11,793 nucleotides of DNA, taken from an uncultured Clostridium sp. (GTDB lineage Bacteria; Bacillota; Clostridia; Lachnospirales; Anaerotignaceae). Below, piece by piece: positions 1-6,120 of this stretch. Below the pieces are notes generated by a model, which had not been told where the DNA came from, searched no databases, and was given only the letters and a program-made list of their open reading frames with translations. Position 1 is the first letter of the stretch, and each line of letters starts with the position of its first letter. The translations under genes were made by a program, and so were the position numbers. Location: the NCBI GenBank assembly GCA_947246775.1, contig CAMXTM010000033.1, forward strand, positions 1 to 11,793, read 5' to 3'.

Positions 1-796
1 TTACATCTTTACTAAAATCTGTATTATATTTTGTAAATGTTCCCCTGATATAATAATCTGTTTGATTTCTACTTTCTGCTGCTTTTTGAAATTTTGGCAC
101 AATCACATCATAACTACCTTGTCCGCCTGCTCTTGGACGCATTTTATCATTGATTTCTTTTCTACCATCTAAACTTAATACCAAATTATGCATATTTTCA
201 TTGATAAATGCTTGCTTTTCATCATCTAGCAATATCCCATTTGTAGTAATCGTAAAACGGAATACTTTATCATGCACCTTTTCCAATTCTCTACCATATG
301 CTACAATCTCCTTTACCACCTCAAAATTCATGAGTGGCTCTCCTCCAAAAAAATCTACTTCTAAATTTCTGCGGCTTCCAGAATTTTCTATTAAAAAGTC
401 AAGCGCTTTTTTGCCTACTTCTGCACTCATCAATTCTCTTTTGCCATGATATTCTCCTTCTTCTGCAAAACAGTATTTACATTTTAAGTTGCAGTCATGC
501 GCTATATGCAAGCAAAGTGCTTTTACAACTGGCTCGCGTTTATCCATCATAGGCAACACATTTTCATAGTCATCTTCTGTATAAAGCATTTGCTCTTTTT
601 CTAGTATTTCCAATTCTTCTATTGCCTCTTCTATTTGTTCCATGTCATATTGTGGAAATTTTAATTGTAATGCATTTCTTGGTATTTCTTTCCATGTATC
701 AGCTAGGTCATATACCACATCATCTACAATATGAATTGCTCCACTGTTGACGTCCATTACAATATTGACACCATTTTGACGAAATTTATGTATCAT
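1..796 (-). CDS. scfB: SCIFF-peptide maturase, radical SAM/SPASM (3' part outside window)
   Basis: Radical SAM enzyme that forms thioether (Cys to Thr) crosslinks in the SCIFF ribosomal peptide encoded just upstream. About 265 N-terminal codons are present; the C-terminal SPASM part with auxiliary iron-sulfur clusters would lie beyond the left edge. The first 80 or so residues are the usual leader-binding region (starts MIHKFRQNG, then a two-helix acidic segment). The 4Fe-4S-binding CX3CX2C motif is CNLKCKYC, Cys102/106/109, followed by the typical FFGGEPLMN and TITTNG motifs (SAM binding) and LSLDGRKEINDKMRP. The ATG at 794-796 has a strong AGGAGG at about 808-813. Identity rests on these motifs and on the adjacent SCIFF precursor, which is the family's defining context. 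Confidence 0.95.
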   Translation of the reverse strand, partial: MIHKFRQNGVNIVMDVNSGAIHIVDDVVYDLADTWKEIPRNALQLKFPQYDMEQIEEAIEELEILEKEQMLYTEDDYENVLPMMDKREPVVKALCLHIAHDCNLKCKYCFAEEGEYHGKRELMSAEVGKKALDFLIENSGSRRNLEVDFFGGEPLMNFEVVKEIVAYGRELEKVHDKVFRFTITTNGILLDDEKQAFINENMHNLVLSLDGRKEINDKMRPRAGGQGSYDVIVPKFQKAAESRNQTDYYIRGTFTKYNTDFSKDV

Positions 797-856
797 AATT
801 CGCTTTTCCTCCTAAAAACTTTCCCTCTATCAACAATATTTTAAAACATCTTCACT

Positions 857-865
857 ATCATAACA
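857..865 (-). promoter_or_regulatory. Possible extended -10 promoter for the SCIFF maturase
   Basis: Minus strand reads TGTTATGAT, an extended -10 (TGn plus TATGAT), downstream of the terminator-like hairpin and about 60 bases before the scfB start. No convincing -35 box is visible. It would let the maturase be transcribed separately from its precursor. Confidence 0.35.
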
Positions 866-885
866 CATTTATAACATAAAAAGAA

Positions 886-914
886 AGGCTATTTTCTTAG
901 ATTGAAAACAGCCT
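886..914 (-). terminator. Rho-independent terminator after the SCIFF precursor
   Basis: Inverted repeat with arms 886-896 and 904-914 (11 bp, one mismatch, 7-base loop). On the minus strand it is followed at once by TTTCTTTTT. It lies 99 bases downstream of the SCIFF precursor stop and before scfB, so it should limit readthrough into the maturase. Confidence 0.65.
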
Positions 915-931
915 CAAATTGTTTAAAAACA

Positions 932-946
932 TTGGGCGCTGCCCAA
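932..946. repeat. Short GC-rich hairpin (TTGGGC/GCCCAA)
   Basis: Perfect 6-bp inverted repeat with a 3-base loop, GC-rich against an AT-rich background. On the plus strand it is followed by an A run, so it has no terminator tail in either direction. It is the middle of three hairpins in the scfA-scfB gap. Confidence 0.5.
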
Positions 947-966
947 AAAACAAAGCTCAAAATGCC

Positions 967-999
967 AAAAGCATTGAGGGCATTGCCCTCAATACTTTT
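967..999. repeat. Long hairpin just downstream of the SCIFF precursor
   Basis: Perfect 9-bp arms ATTGAGGGC (973-981) and GCCCTCAAT (985-993) around a 3-base loop. The stem extends by AAAAG/CTTTT (967-971, 995-999) across one mismatch. It begins 14 bases past the precursor stop on the minus strand, a position suited to protecting the short mRNA's 3' end. It has no U tract on the minus-strand transcript, so it is not a standard terminator by itself. Confidence 0.6.
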
Positions 1000-1012
1000 A
1001 CATCATTACAAA

Positions 1013-1153
1013 TTATTTTTGTTCGCAGCACTGATTTGCTACAGTACAAGATGTTTTGCAAGCGGATTGACAAGATGTTTGACATTCTCCGCAGCCACCT
1101 GTTGCTACTGTTTTTTTCAACATTTTTGTATTTAATGTTTTTATATGTTTCAT
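1013..1153 (-). CDS. scfA: SCIFF ribosomal peptide precursor, seven-cysteine variant
   Basis: Encodes 46 residues: leader MKHIKTLNTKMLKK, then GGCGECQTSC, QSACKTSC and TVANQCCEQK. This matches the SCIFF family (six cysteines in forty-five residues; TIGR03973), the substrate of the adjacent radical SAM maturase. Cysteines are at 21, 24, 28, 32, 36, 42 and 43. Cys32 and Thr37, the pair known to be thioether-linked in the characterised homologue CteA, are both present at the same numbering. The family normally has one cysteine near the C-terminus where this gene has Cys42-Cys43, giving seven in total. The ATG at 1151-1153 is preceded by AGGAGGG (about 1164-1170). It lies between the TIGR04086 membrane protein and the maturase, as in many Clostridia. 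The mature product's biological role is unknown. Confidence 0.96.
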   Translation of the reverse strand: MKHIKTLNTKMLKKTVATGGCGECQTSCQSACKTSCTVANQCCEQK

Positions 1154-1200
1154 GCTGTAATTTCCCTCCTCGAATATTAAAAATTTGTAAATTCTGTTCC

Positions 1201-1229
1201 ATTATAGCATGAAATATTATTTTTGGAAA
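1201..1229 (-). promoter_or_regulatory. Promoter of the SCIFF precursor gene
   Basis: Minus strand shows a perfect -10 TATAAT (1201-1206) and -35 TTTCCA (1224-1229, 4 of 6 to consensus) with a 17-base spacer. Transcription would start near 1194, giving a leader of about 40 bases that contains the AGGAGGG site. The SCIFF precursor therefore has its own vegetative promoter. Confidence 0.65.
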
Positions 1230-1316
1230 TACTTTTTTAACCATTTATAGCAAGAAGTCTACTACTCCTAAAATAACAGGAACATATCATCAAGAAAAGA
1301 AGCACTTTAAAAACTC

Positions 1317-1742
1317 TTAAGATTTTACATTTACCCCTAATATGCCACCTACTCCTCCTCCTGCCGCAGCAAGTAACATCATCAGCCCCTTTGAACCCAT
1401 TATACCAAACCCACTTCCTGCAATACCATCTAACAAAAACAAAATCGCTCCATACACAATGCCCGATAAGATACCCCACAATATTCCTCTTGCTTTTGCA
1501 CATCTCGCCCAGTCAAATCCTGCTATCCCTGCTGATATTACAGTACAACAAAGTGCTACAAGTGGTATCTTTTCTTCTGTTACATCTGTATATGTTAAAA
1601 GAATACCATATGTAATAAATATAATACAAGTCACCGCATAAGCCATAATCATTCCTTTTAGCATACACAACATCATACTATTGTTTTCTTTCTTTGCTTT
1701 AATACTTTTTTTGCTGTTTTGTTTTTTCTCCTTTTTTTCCAC
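1317..1742 (-). CDS. TIGR04086 / DUF3792 membrane protein of the SCIFF neighbourhood
   Basis: 141-residue integral membrane protein of unknown function. A basic, lysine-rich cytoplasmic N-terminus (residues 1-21) is followed by four predicted membrane segments at about 24-50, 60-77, 86-106 and 113-138. The last is glycine-rich (AAAGGGVGGILG). Family TIGR04086/DUF3792 proteins are commonly encoded near yajC and the SCIFF genes in Clostridia, which matches the position here. The start is GTG at 1740-1742, supported by GGGAGG 7 bases upstream; the first in-frame ATG (residue 23) has no such site and would remove the basic tail. A role in SCIFF export or sensing is only a guess from context. Confidence 0.85.
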   Translation of the reverse strand: MEKKEKKQNSKKSIKAKKENNSMMLCMLKGMIMAYAVTCIIFITYGILLTYTDVTEEKIPLVALCCTVISAGIAGFDWARCAKARGILWGILSGIVYGAILFLLDGIAGSGFGIMGSKGLMMLLAAAGGGVGGILGVNVKS

Positions 1743-1871
1743 AGCTTTTCCTCCCGTTTTTATACTATATTATGTTTGTTCGTTGTATTTTATGCCAAGT
1801 ATTGCCTTCTCTACATAAAACAAACAATTAAACCAAAATCACAATATTTTACTTATATTTATGTCGATTTA

Positions 1872-1880
1872 TGTTATAAT
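1872..1880 (+). promoter_or_regulatory. Promoter of the interrupted DUF262-DUF1524 gene
   Basis: Extended -10 TGTTATAAT (TG at 1872-1873, TATAAT at 1875-1880), about 40 bases before the GTG start. The -35 region (CTTATA, 1852-1857) is weak, which an extended -10 can tolerate. It faces away from the TIGR04086 gene, so the plus-strand gene is independent of its neighbours. Confidence 0.6.
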
Positions 1881-1920
1881 ACTTTATAAAATGAAATGTT
1901 AATAGAAAGGATTGATAATT

Positions 1921-2766
1921 GTGCATGGCGATGCCAAATATCTAATACGTTTTTTAGGAGGTACAGACAAACGTTTTGTCATACCTGTTTACCAAAGAAA
2001 TTATGCATGGAAAATACCACAATGCCAAAGGCTTTATGAGGATTTAGTAAAAGTAATTAAGATGAACAGAGAAAATCACTTTTTAGGTAGTATTGTTTCC
2101 TTTTATAATCCTGATAGTTTTTCTCAAGAATATCTAATTATTGATGGACAGCAAAGGTTAACAACCATCTCTCTTATCCTATTAGCTTTATACCATTTAC
2201 TAAGAGCAGGCATTGTATCATCAAAAGACGGTAAACTAGCACGAAAAATTTACGAAGAATATTTAATTGACAAATACCAACCTGATAACACAAAAATTAA
2301 ATTAAAACACATACAAGGAGATAAACAAGTATTTCAATTATTATTTGACGAAAAAAACATAGAAAGTATAGAAAGTTGTGACATAAAAACAAATTATGCC
2401 TTTTTTAGAGACAAAATAAAATGGGGTGAGCTTTCCGCTGATGAGCTATTTGAAAGTATTCGTCGCATTATGATTATTGATATTACTCTAAATCATGAGG
2501 ACAATCCTCAACTTATTTTTGAAAGCCTAAATTCTACAGGTTTGGAACTAGAGGAGGGAGACAAAATACGAAATTATGTTTTTATGGGTATTCCTCCCAA
2601 AAAACAGACCTCTCTTTATAAAAAATACTGGAGTAATATAGAAGAACACGTAAAAAATAATTTAAGCGACTTTTTACGTCACTATCTCAGCGTAAAGCAA
2701 CAAAAAATACCTGCTATTAAAAAAGTCTATGCCTCCTTTAAAGACTATGTAGAACAAAAAACAAAT
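1921..2766 (+). CDS. DUF262-DUF1524 (GmrSD-type) defence protein, 5' exon
   Basis: Exon 1, 282 codons, of a gene split by a group I intron; exon 2 is at 3420-4658. This half is the DUF262 (GmrS-like) domain, a ParB-related NTPase found in type IV modification-dependent restriction and similar anti-phage systems. Visible motifs are FVIPVYQRNYAW (19-30), the catalytic IIDGQQR (73-79; DGQQR signature) and IFESLNSTGLELEEGDKIRNY (199-219, split here as IFESLNSTG and LELEEGDKIRNY). GTG at 1921 is preferred because AGAAAGG (1904-1910) lies 10 bases upstream. A TTG at 1912 is in frame but has almost no spacing. Read without splicing, the frame adds GVTKQLQ and stops at 2788-2790, giving a 290-residue product with no nuclease domain. 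Substrate and specificity cannot be told from sequence. Confidence 0.88.
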
Positions 2767-3419
2767 GGGGTAACAAAACAGCTACAATAAAAACTTATAT
2801 AAAATTATAAAAATTTATTAAAGCGAATACCCTCTGTATCGTGTGAACGGTGCAGACTCCACGTTAAATGCTTTTAATCCCTAAAGCCATACAACCGAAA
2901 CAGTAATTCGAAAGGATAAGCTGAATGGTGCGAAAGCAGAAAAAATAGTATGGATAGCATAAGGTGAAATAAAAACTAATCAGTGTCAGTGAAAGGCAAA
3001 GCGTAACACGCTGAAAACGTTAGTCCTAAGTGCTGTAATAATGGGTCTTTAGCAGGGAAAGTCCTAAGTCTGAAAAGATATGGAAGACCTTCAACGACTA
3101 TCTCCTTGAGGGAGAGTAAAACCACAAGCCTAGGGTGGAAGAAAAATGTGGCTCTGAATTTAAAATGATTCAGATGAAGATATAGTCTACGCTCATATGA
3201 AAGTATGAGAGGTCTGTCAGCAATGATAAGACTGCACTGATGTTGCGAATCAGTGTGAATAAGATAAATATATATAAATTTGTAAACTCTATAAAAATAT
3301 ATTTTAAAAAATTCCATACATATGCTATTACTATAATATAACAAATTACAAAAGAAGTGGAAAATACTATAACATAAATATAATAGATTTTTACAGATTT
3401 GTACATATCTATCGCAGCG
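2767..3419 (+). ncRNA. Group I self-splicing intron (ORF-less; possible mini-IStron)
   Basis: The conserved group I core is present. The R element TTCAACGACTA (3090-3100) and S element AAGATATAGTCT (3177-3188) form P7: GACTAT (3096-3101) pairs with ATAGTC (3182-3187). P8 is CTGAAT/ATTCAG (3154-3159, 3168-3173). P9 is CTCATA/TATGAG (3192-3197, 3204-3209). A further stem CACTGA/TCAGTG is at 3235-3240 and 3250-3255. A P7.1-like hairpin TCTCC/GGAGA follows R, as in subgroup IA. Ends are predicted: exon 1 ends in T2766 and the intron in G3419, as group I rules require. GGGGTA (2767-2772) pairs with TACCCT (2828-2833). CAAAT (2762-2766) pairs with GTGTG (2841-2845) with one mismatch and a G-U at the splice site. 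TATC (2837-2840) can pair with exon 2 GATA (P10). Its 653-base length keeps the frame. G3401 is an alternative 3' end. No protein-coding ORF is seen inside. Confidence 0.88.
3257..3419 (+). other. AT-rich intron tail between ribozyme core and 3' splice site
   Basis: About 163 very AT-rich bases with no credible ORF separate the last core-associated stem (ending 3255) from the predicted 3' splice site. In compact group I introns the 3' splice site follows P9 closely. Inserted genes in this position (transposase genes in IStrons, or homing endonucleases) are known, so this looks like what is left after such a gene was deleted. The exon 2 frame is closed before 3387 by a TAG at 3384-3386, so the splice site cannot lie earlier. 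Confidence 0.55.
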
Positions 3420-4658
3420 GATATAGAAGAAATATTACAAGATATGGAAGAATATGCACAGTGTTATGAAAGGCTAACTCATGCCAATACTGTTTTTAAA
3501 AATGTTAATACTGTTTTAAAAAGATGGAAAAAATTAGATTTTAGTGTAACAATTCCCTTTTTTTTAGAAGTGTTTCATATTTGGAGAGAAAAAATTTTAA
3601 CAGAATTAGAAGTAGTAGAATTACTACAATACATAGAAAATTACTTATTTCGTAGAATGATATGTGATTTTCCAACTAATGCTCTAAATAAAGTATTTAT
3701 TATCTTAGACAAAGAAATTACTGCCTTAGACGGCACTCAAGAACAATATGTCGAAAAATTAAAATATATTTTAGAAAACAAAAAGGAAAGAACTCAATTT
3801 CCCTCTGATGAAATGTTTTTAGATTGTCTCTCAAATAGAAATATTTATGCTATGTCTAGCAAAGTAAAACAATATATTTTAGAAAGACTGGAAAACGGAA
3901 ACAATCTGGAAAGTAAAAATATTTATGAAATGCTGGAAAGAGGAACTTGTTCTATAGAACACATTATGCCTCAACAATTAACACCTGTGTGGAAAAGTAC
4001 ACTGGGACAAGATTGGGAAACTATCCATGAAGTATGGCTACATAGATTAGCAAACTTGACATTAACCGCATATAATTCCTCCTATAGTAACAAAACTTTT
4101 GAAGAAAAAAGAGATATGGAGGAAATTGGACTAAAAGAAAGTGGTTTTCGCATCAACCAGCTCATTGCTCAAAAACAAAAATGGACACTAGAAGAATTAC
4201 AAGAAAGAAATGAAGAACTCAAAAAAACAGCATTACGTTTATGGAGTTTTACAAAATCCAACTATAATCCTATACAAGATGCTCTTATTTCTTATACTTT
4301 AGAAGATGATTTTTGTTTTTCAGAAAAAGCAATTTTAAAATTTCAATTTCGGGGAGTAGAGCAAGCTGTAAAAAATTGGACGGATTTTTTTGAAAAAATT
4401 TTAGTAATTCTTCATGAAATAGACAAAACAATATTAAATCAACTTGCTGAAGATGATAAGAAAAAAGACCTTTCTGTATATGTGTGCAGAAGTCAGGGAA
4501 ATTTGCAAAAACAGGGCTATCGTGCTATTAGTAAAAATATTTATGTTTTTGTTAACTTCAGTACACAGCATAAAATCAATATATTAAAGCGTCTTTTTCA
4601 GCTATACCATATTGAAATAACAGAACTGATACTTTATTTAAAAGATAAAAGCAAGTGA
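3420..4658 (+). CDS. DUF262-DUF1524 (GmrSD-type) defence protein, 3' exon with HNH nuclease
   Basis: Exon 2, 412 codons plus stop, giving a spliced protein of about 694 residues, a normal size for single-chain GmrSD-like proteins. The junction would read VEQKTN|DIEEILQDMEEYA. The DUF1524 nuclease domain follows: YLFRRMICDFPTNALNKVF (75-93 of this exon) and the HNH-like core IEHIMPQQL (179-187, His181) with WLHRLANLTLTAYNSSYSN (206-224; His208, Asn212). These correspond to spliced residues near 463 and 490-506. The remaining 180 or so residues form a C-terminal domain I do not recognise, with a WTDFFEKIL helix and an ending rich in hydrophobic helices. An in-frame TTG at 3399 could in principle start this part alone, but no ribosome binding site is visible there. 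The family acts on modified phage DNA; that this one does so is inferred. Confidence 0.88.
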   Translation, partial: DIEEILQDMEEYAQCYERLTHANTVFKNVNTVLKRWKKLDFSVTIPFFLEVFHIWREKILTELEVVELLQYIENYLFRRMICDFPTNALNKVFIILDKEITALDGTQEQYVEKLKYILENKKERTQFPSDEMFLDCLSNRNIYAMSSKVKQYILERLENGNNLESKNIYEMLERGTCSIEHIMPQQLTPVWKSTLGQDWETIHEVWLHRLANLTLTAYNSSYSNKTFEEKRDMEEIGLKESGFRINQLIAQKQKWTLEELQERNEELKKTALRLWSFTKSNYNPIQDALISYTLEDDFCFSEKAILKFQFRGVEQAVKNWTDFFEKILVILHEIDKTILNQLAEDDKKKDLSVYVCRSQGNLQKQGYRAISKNIYVFVNFSTQHKINILKRLFQLYHIEITELILYLKDKSK

Positions 4659-4672
4659 TACTATCTTATCAA

Positions 4673-4712
4673 AATAAACCTCTAAACAGTAGCGGCTGTT
4701 TAGAGGTTTATT
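4673..4712. terminator. Strong bidirectional terminator between convergent genes
   Basis: A 17-bp perfect inverted repeat, arms 4673-4689 and 4696-4712, with a 6-base TAGCGG loop. It starts 15 bases after the plus-strand DUF1524 stop and lies 34 bases from the stop of the convergent minus-strand gene. T-rich sequence follows on both strands, so it can serve both transcripts. Confidence 0.9.
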
Positions 4713-4745
4713 AAAATTTCTATTTATTAACTTCTTCTTTTATTA

Positions 4746-5444
4746 CTATTTTTGGATTTGTTCTAATGCTGTTTCTTCTTTTTCTTCTCTATCCACTTTA
4801 TTGTCATCACTATCTTTTTGCAATTCTTCTAATTTTTTACCTATATCTCTCATCAACTTTTCTGACTGGTTTTGCAATTCTGTTAGTTTTTCTTCTTTAT
4901 TTTCGATAAGTTCTTTGCCTACATTGCGGCTTTTATCTAATTGAATTTCAGATTCTAATACTCTTGCCTCGCCCTCAACACTCTTTTTTACAGAATATAT
5001 AGTATCTACTTGTTCTGCATTGACAGACAGTTTTGTCAAATCAGCCATTTTTTGTTTTTCTGCCTCTTGTTTCGTTTTTGGCGTATTTTTATCATATTCT
5101 TTTGGTTTGGTTGTTTCTTCCATTTCTTCTGTCTTGACCCTAGCAATTTGTGCATCTATATTTTTAATCTGCATATCATAAGTTTCTACCAGTGCATTGA
5201 TTTCTTGCGCACTTTTTCCCTCTTCTAACGCTTTTGCTCTAATTTCGCTTTTTCTTTGCATCAGTGCTTGTTTTTGTTTTTGAAGTCCCTCTATAATATT
5301 AGAAGTCTTCCCTTTTGCACTAATAGATACTTTATCTTGTTTTGGTTGTTGTGCTGCACCTTTTTGTGCTTTCGTATTCTGATTTGCTATATGTGCATTT
5401 TGAAATAGTTGATTTGTTTGTACTGCTGATAAATTCACTCTCAT
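4746..5444 (-). CDS. Coiled-coil protein with FlxA/FlgM-like N-terminal motif
   Basis: 232-residue soluble, highly charged protein with no signal peptide or membrane segment. Residues 38-47 read DKVSISAKGK, resembling the motif near the N-terminus of FlgM and FlxA-like flagellum-associated proteins. Long heptad-type helices follow at about 50-108 and 125-225, separated by a Lys/Glu/Thr-rich hinge. The composition (Lys, Glu, Gln) fits an extended coiled coil. The ATG at 5442-5444 is preceded by AAGGGG 10 bases upstream, a somewhat long spacing. A sigma-D-like promoter upstream would fit a motility-linked regulon, but there are no flagellar genes in the window. Function is not known; the FlxA-like assignment rests on one short motif. 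Confidence 0.7.
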   Translation of the reverse strand: MRVNLSAVQTNQLFQNAHIANQNTKAQKGAAQQPKQDKVSISAKGKTSNIIEGLQKQKQALMQRKSEIRAKALEEGKSAQEINALVETYDMQIKNIDAQIARVKTEEMEETTKPKEYDKNTPKTKQEAEKQKMADLTKLSVNAEQVDTIYSVKKSVEGEARVLESEIQLDKSRNVGKELIENKEEKLTELQNQSEKLMRDIGKKLEELQKDSDDNKVDREEKEETALEQIQK

Positions 5445-5493
5445 ATCACCATTGCCCCTTTCTTTAAATCGATATTACTTGTCATATTATTTA

Positions 5494-5519
5494 CTATCGG
5501 ATTTTTTACATAAAACTTA
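5494..5519 (-). promoter_or_regulatory. Possible sigma-D (sigma-28) promoter of the coiled-coil gene
   Basis: Minus strand reads TAAG (5516-5519), 14 bases, then TCCGATAG (5494-5501). The sigma-28 class consensus is TAAA, 14-16 bases, GCCGATAA, so 3 of 4 and 6 of 8 positions match. It sits about 50 bases before the start codon. A weak sigma-A alternative (TTATGT, 18 bases, TAATAT) overlaps it. Confidence 0.4.
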
Positions 5520-5556
5520 ATAAATATATTGCAAAAACTTCTTTAATACAACATAT

Positions 5557-6027
5557 TTATTTTATAAAAAAACTACGGTTGTCTATTGCTCTCATTGTTG
5601 CAAGTATGCCATCTAAATGGTCATACTCATGTTGCAACAATTCTGCCAAATCTCCCTCCAGCTCCATTTTTTTCTGCTCCCATTCTAGTGTCATATAGGT
5701 AATGACACACCTTTTATATCTCATCACTTTGACAAGCAAATTTGGAAAAGACATACAATCATCTAAGACTTTCATTTTTTCATCATCTGGAAAAGTCAAA
5801 ACAGGATTGATAAATACAGTTGGTTTATCAATATACATATATATTACTCTTTTTTTTACACCAATTTGTGGCGCAGCAATCGCTCGCCCTGCATGATGTT
5901 TTTGTTTATAGTCCATTAAGGTATCATGCAAATCTTGTATTAGTTCTGTTAAATTTTCTTCTTGTTGTACTTCTACACTTGTTTGATATAGTTCTTCATT
6001 TCCTAACAGCAATATTTCTTTTACCAT
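5557..6027 (-). CDS. def: Peptide deformylase, divergent motif II
   Basis: Removes the N-formyl group from new proteins using a metal ion held by one Cys and two His. The 156-residue protein contains all three family motifs: AIAAPQIG (49-56; Gln54), DDCMS (89-93; metal ligand Cys91) and QHEYDHLDG (132-140; His133, Glu134, His137). Motif II is normally EGCLS, so this copy departs from consensus around an intact cysteine, as in some secondary deformylases. The ATG at 6025-6027 is chosen because GGAG lies 9 bases upstream. The in-frame TTG at 6034-6036 touches that site and cannot be used well. The fmt gene usually paired with def is not adjacent, so this may not be the housekeeping copy. Confidence 0.88.
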   Translation of the reverse strand: MVKEILLLGNEELYQTSVEVQQEENLTELIQDLHDTLMDYKQKHHAGRAIAAPQIGVKKRVIYMYIDKPTVFINPVLTFPDDEKMKVLDDCMSFPNLLVKVMRYKRCVITYMTLEWEQKKMELEGDLAELLQHEYDHLDGILATMRAIDNRSFFIK

Positions 6028-6071
6028 TTTTTTCAACTCCTTTTTTATTTATAGCAAAATGGAATATATTG

Positions 6072-6100
6072 ATTATATCATTTTTCTTTTTATTACACAA
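6072..6100 (-). promoter_or_regulatory. Promoter of the deformylase gene
   Basis: Minus strand shows a perfect -10 TATAAT (6072-6077), a 17-base spacer and TTGTGT (6095-6100, first three bases matching TTGACA). It lies about 45 bases before the ATG. Confidence 0.5.
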
Positions 6101-6120
6101 AAGAAGTATTTTTATAACAC

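Noticed and set aside
150..552. Plus-strand ORFs opposite the SCIFF maturase
   Set aside because: They are antisense shadows of a clear radical SAM gene, with low-complexity Ser/Leu-rich translations.
932..999. CRISPR or tandem repeat array
   Set aside because: These are two unrelated short hairpins, not repeated units with spacers.
957..1244. Minus-strand 95-codon ORF overlapping the SCIFF precursor
   Set aside because: It is a different frame over the precursor; the 46-codon SCIFF frame has the ribosome binding site and family match.
2976..3344. Minus-strand ORF of 122 codons inside the intron
   Set aside because: It runs antisense through the ribozyme core, has no ribosome binding site and resembles no protein family; its openness follows from base composition.
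3399..3419. Independent start (TTG 3399) for a stand-alone DUF1524 protein
   Set aside because: No Shine-Dalgarno sequence precedes it, and the codons before the predicted splice site are intron sequence.
2800..3420. Group II intron or retron-like structured RNA
   Set aside because: No domain V hairpin or reverse transcriptase is seen, while the R and S motifs with matching P7 are specific to group I.
1921..4658. A plain pseudogene or frameshifted DUF262 gene
   Set aside because: The 600-base interruption contains the full set of group I core motifs, and a single precise excision restores frame, so an intron explains it better than decay.
5522..5558. Terminator for the deformylase gene (AAATATATTG / CAACATATTT)
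   Set aside because: The arms are AT-only with a mismatch, overlap the stop codon and lack a U tract; not convincing as a terminator.
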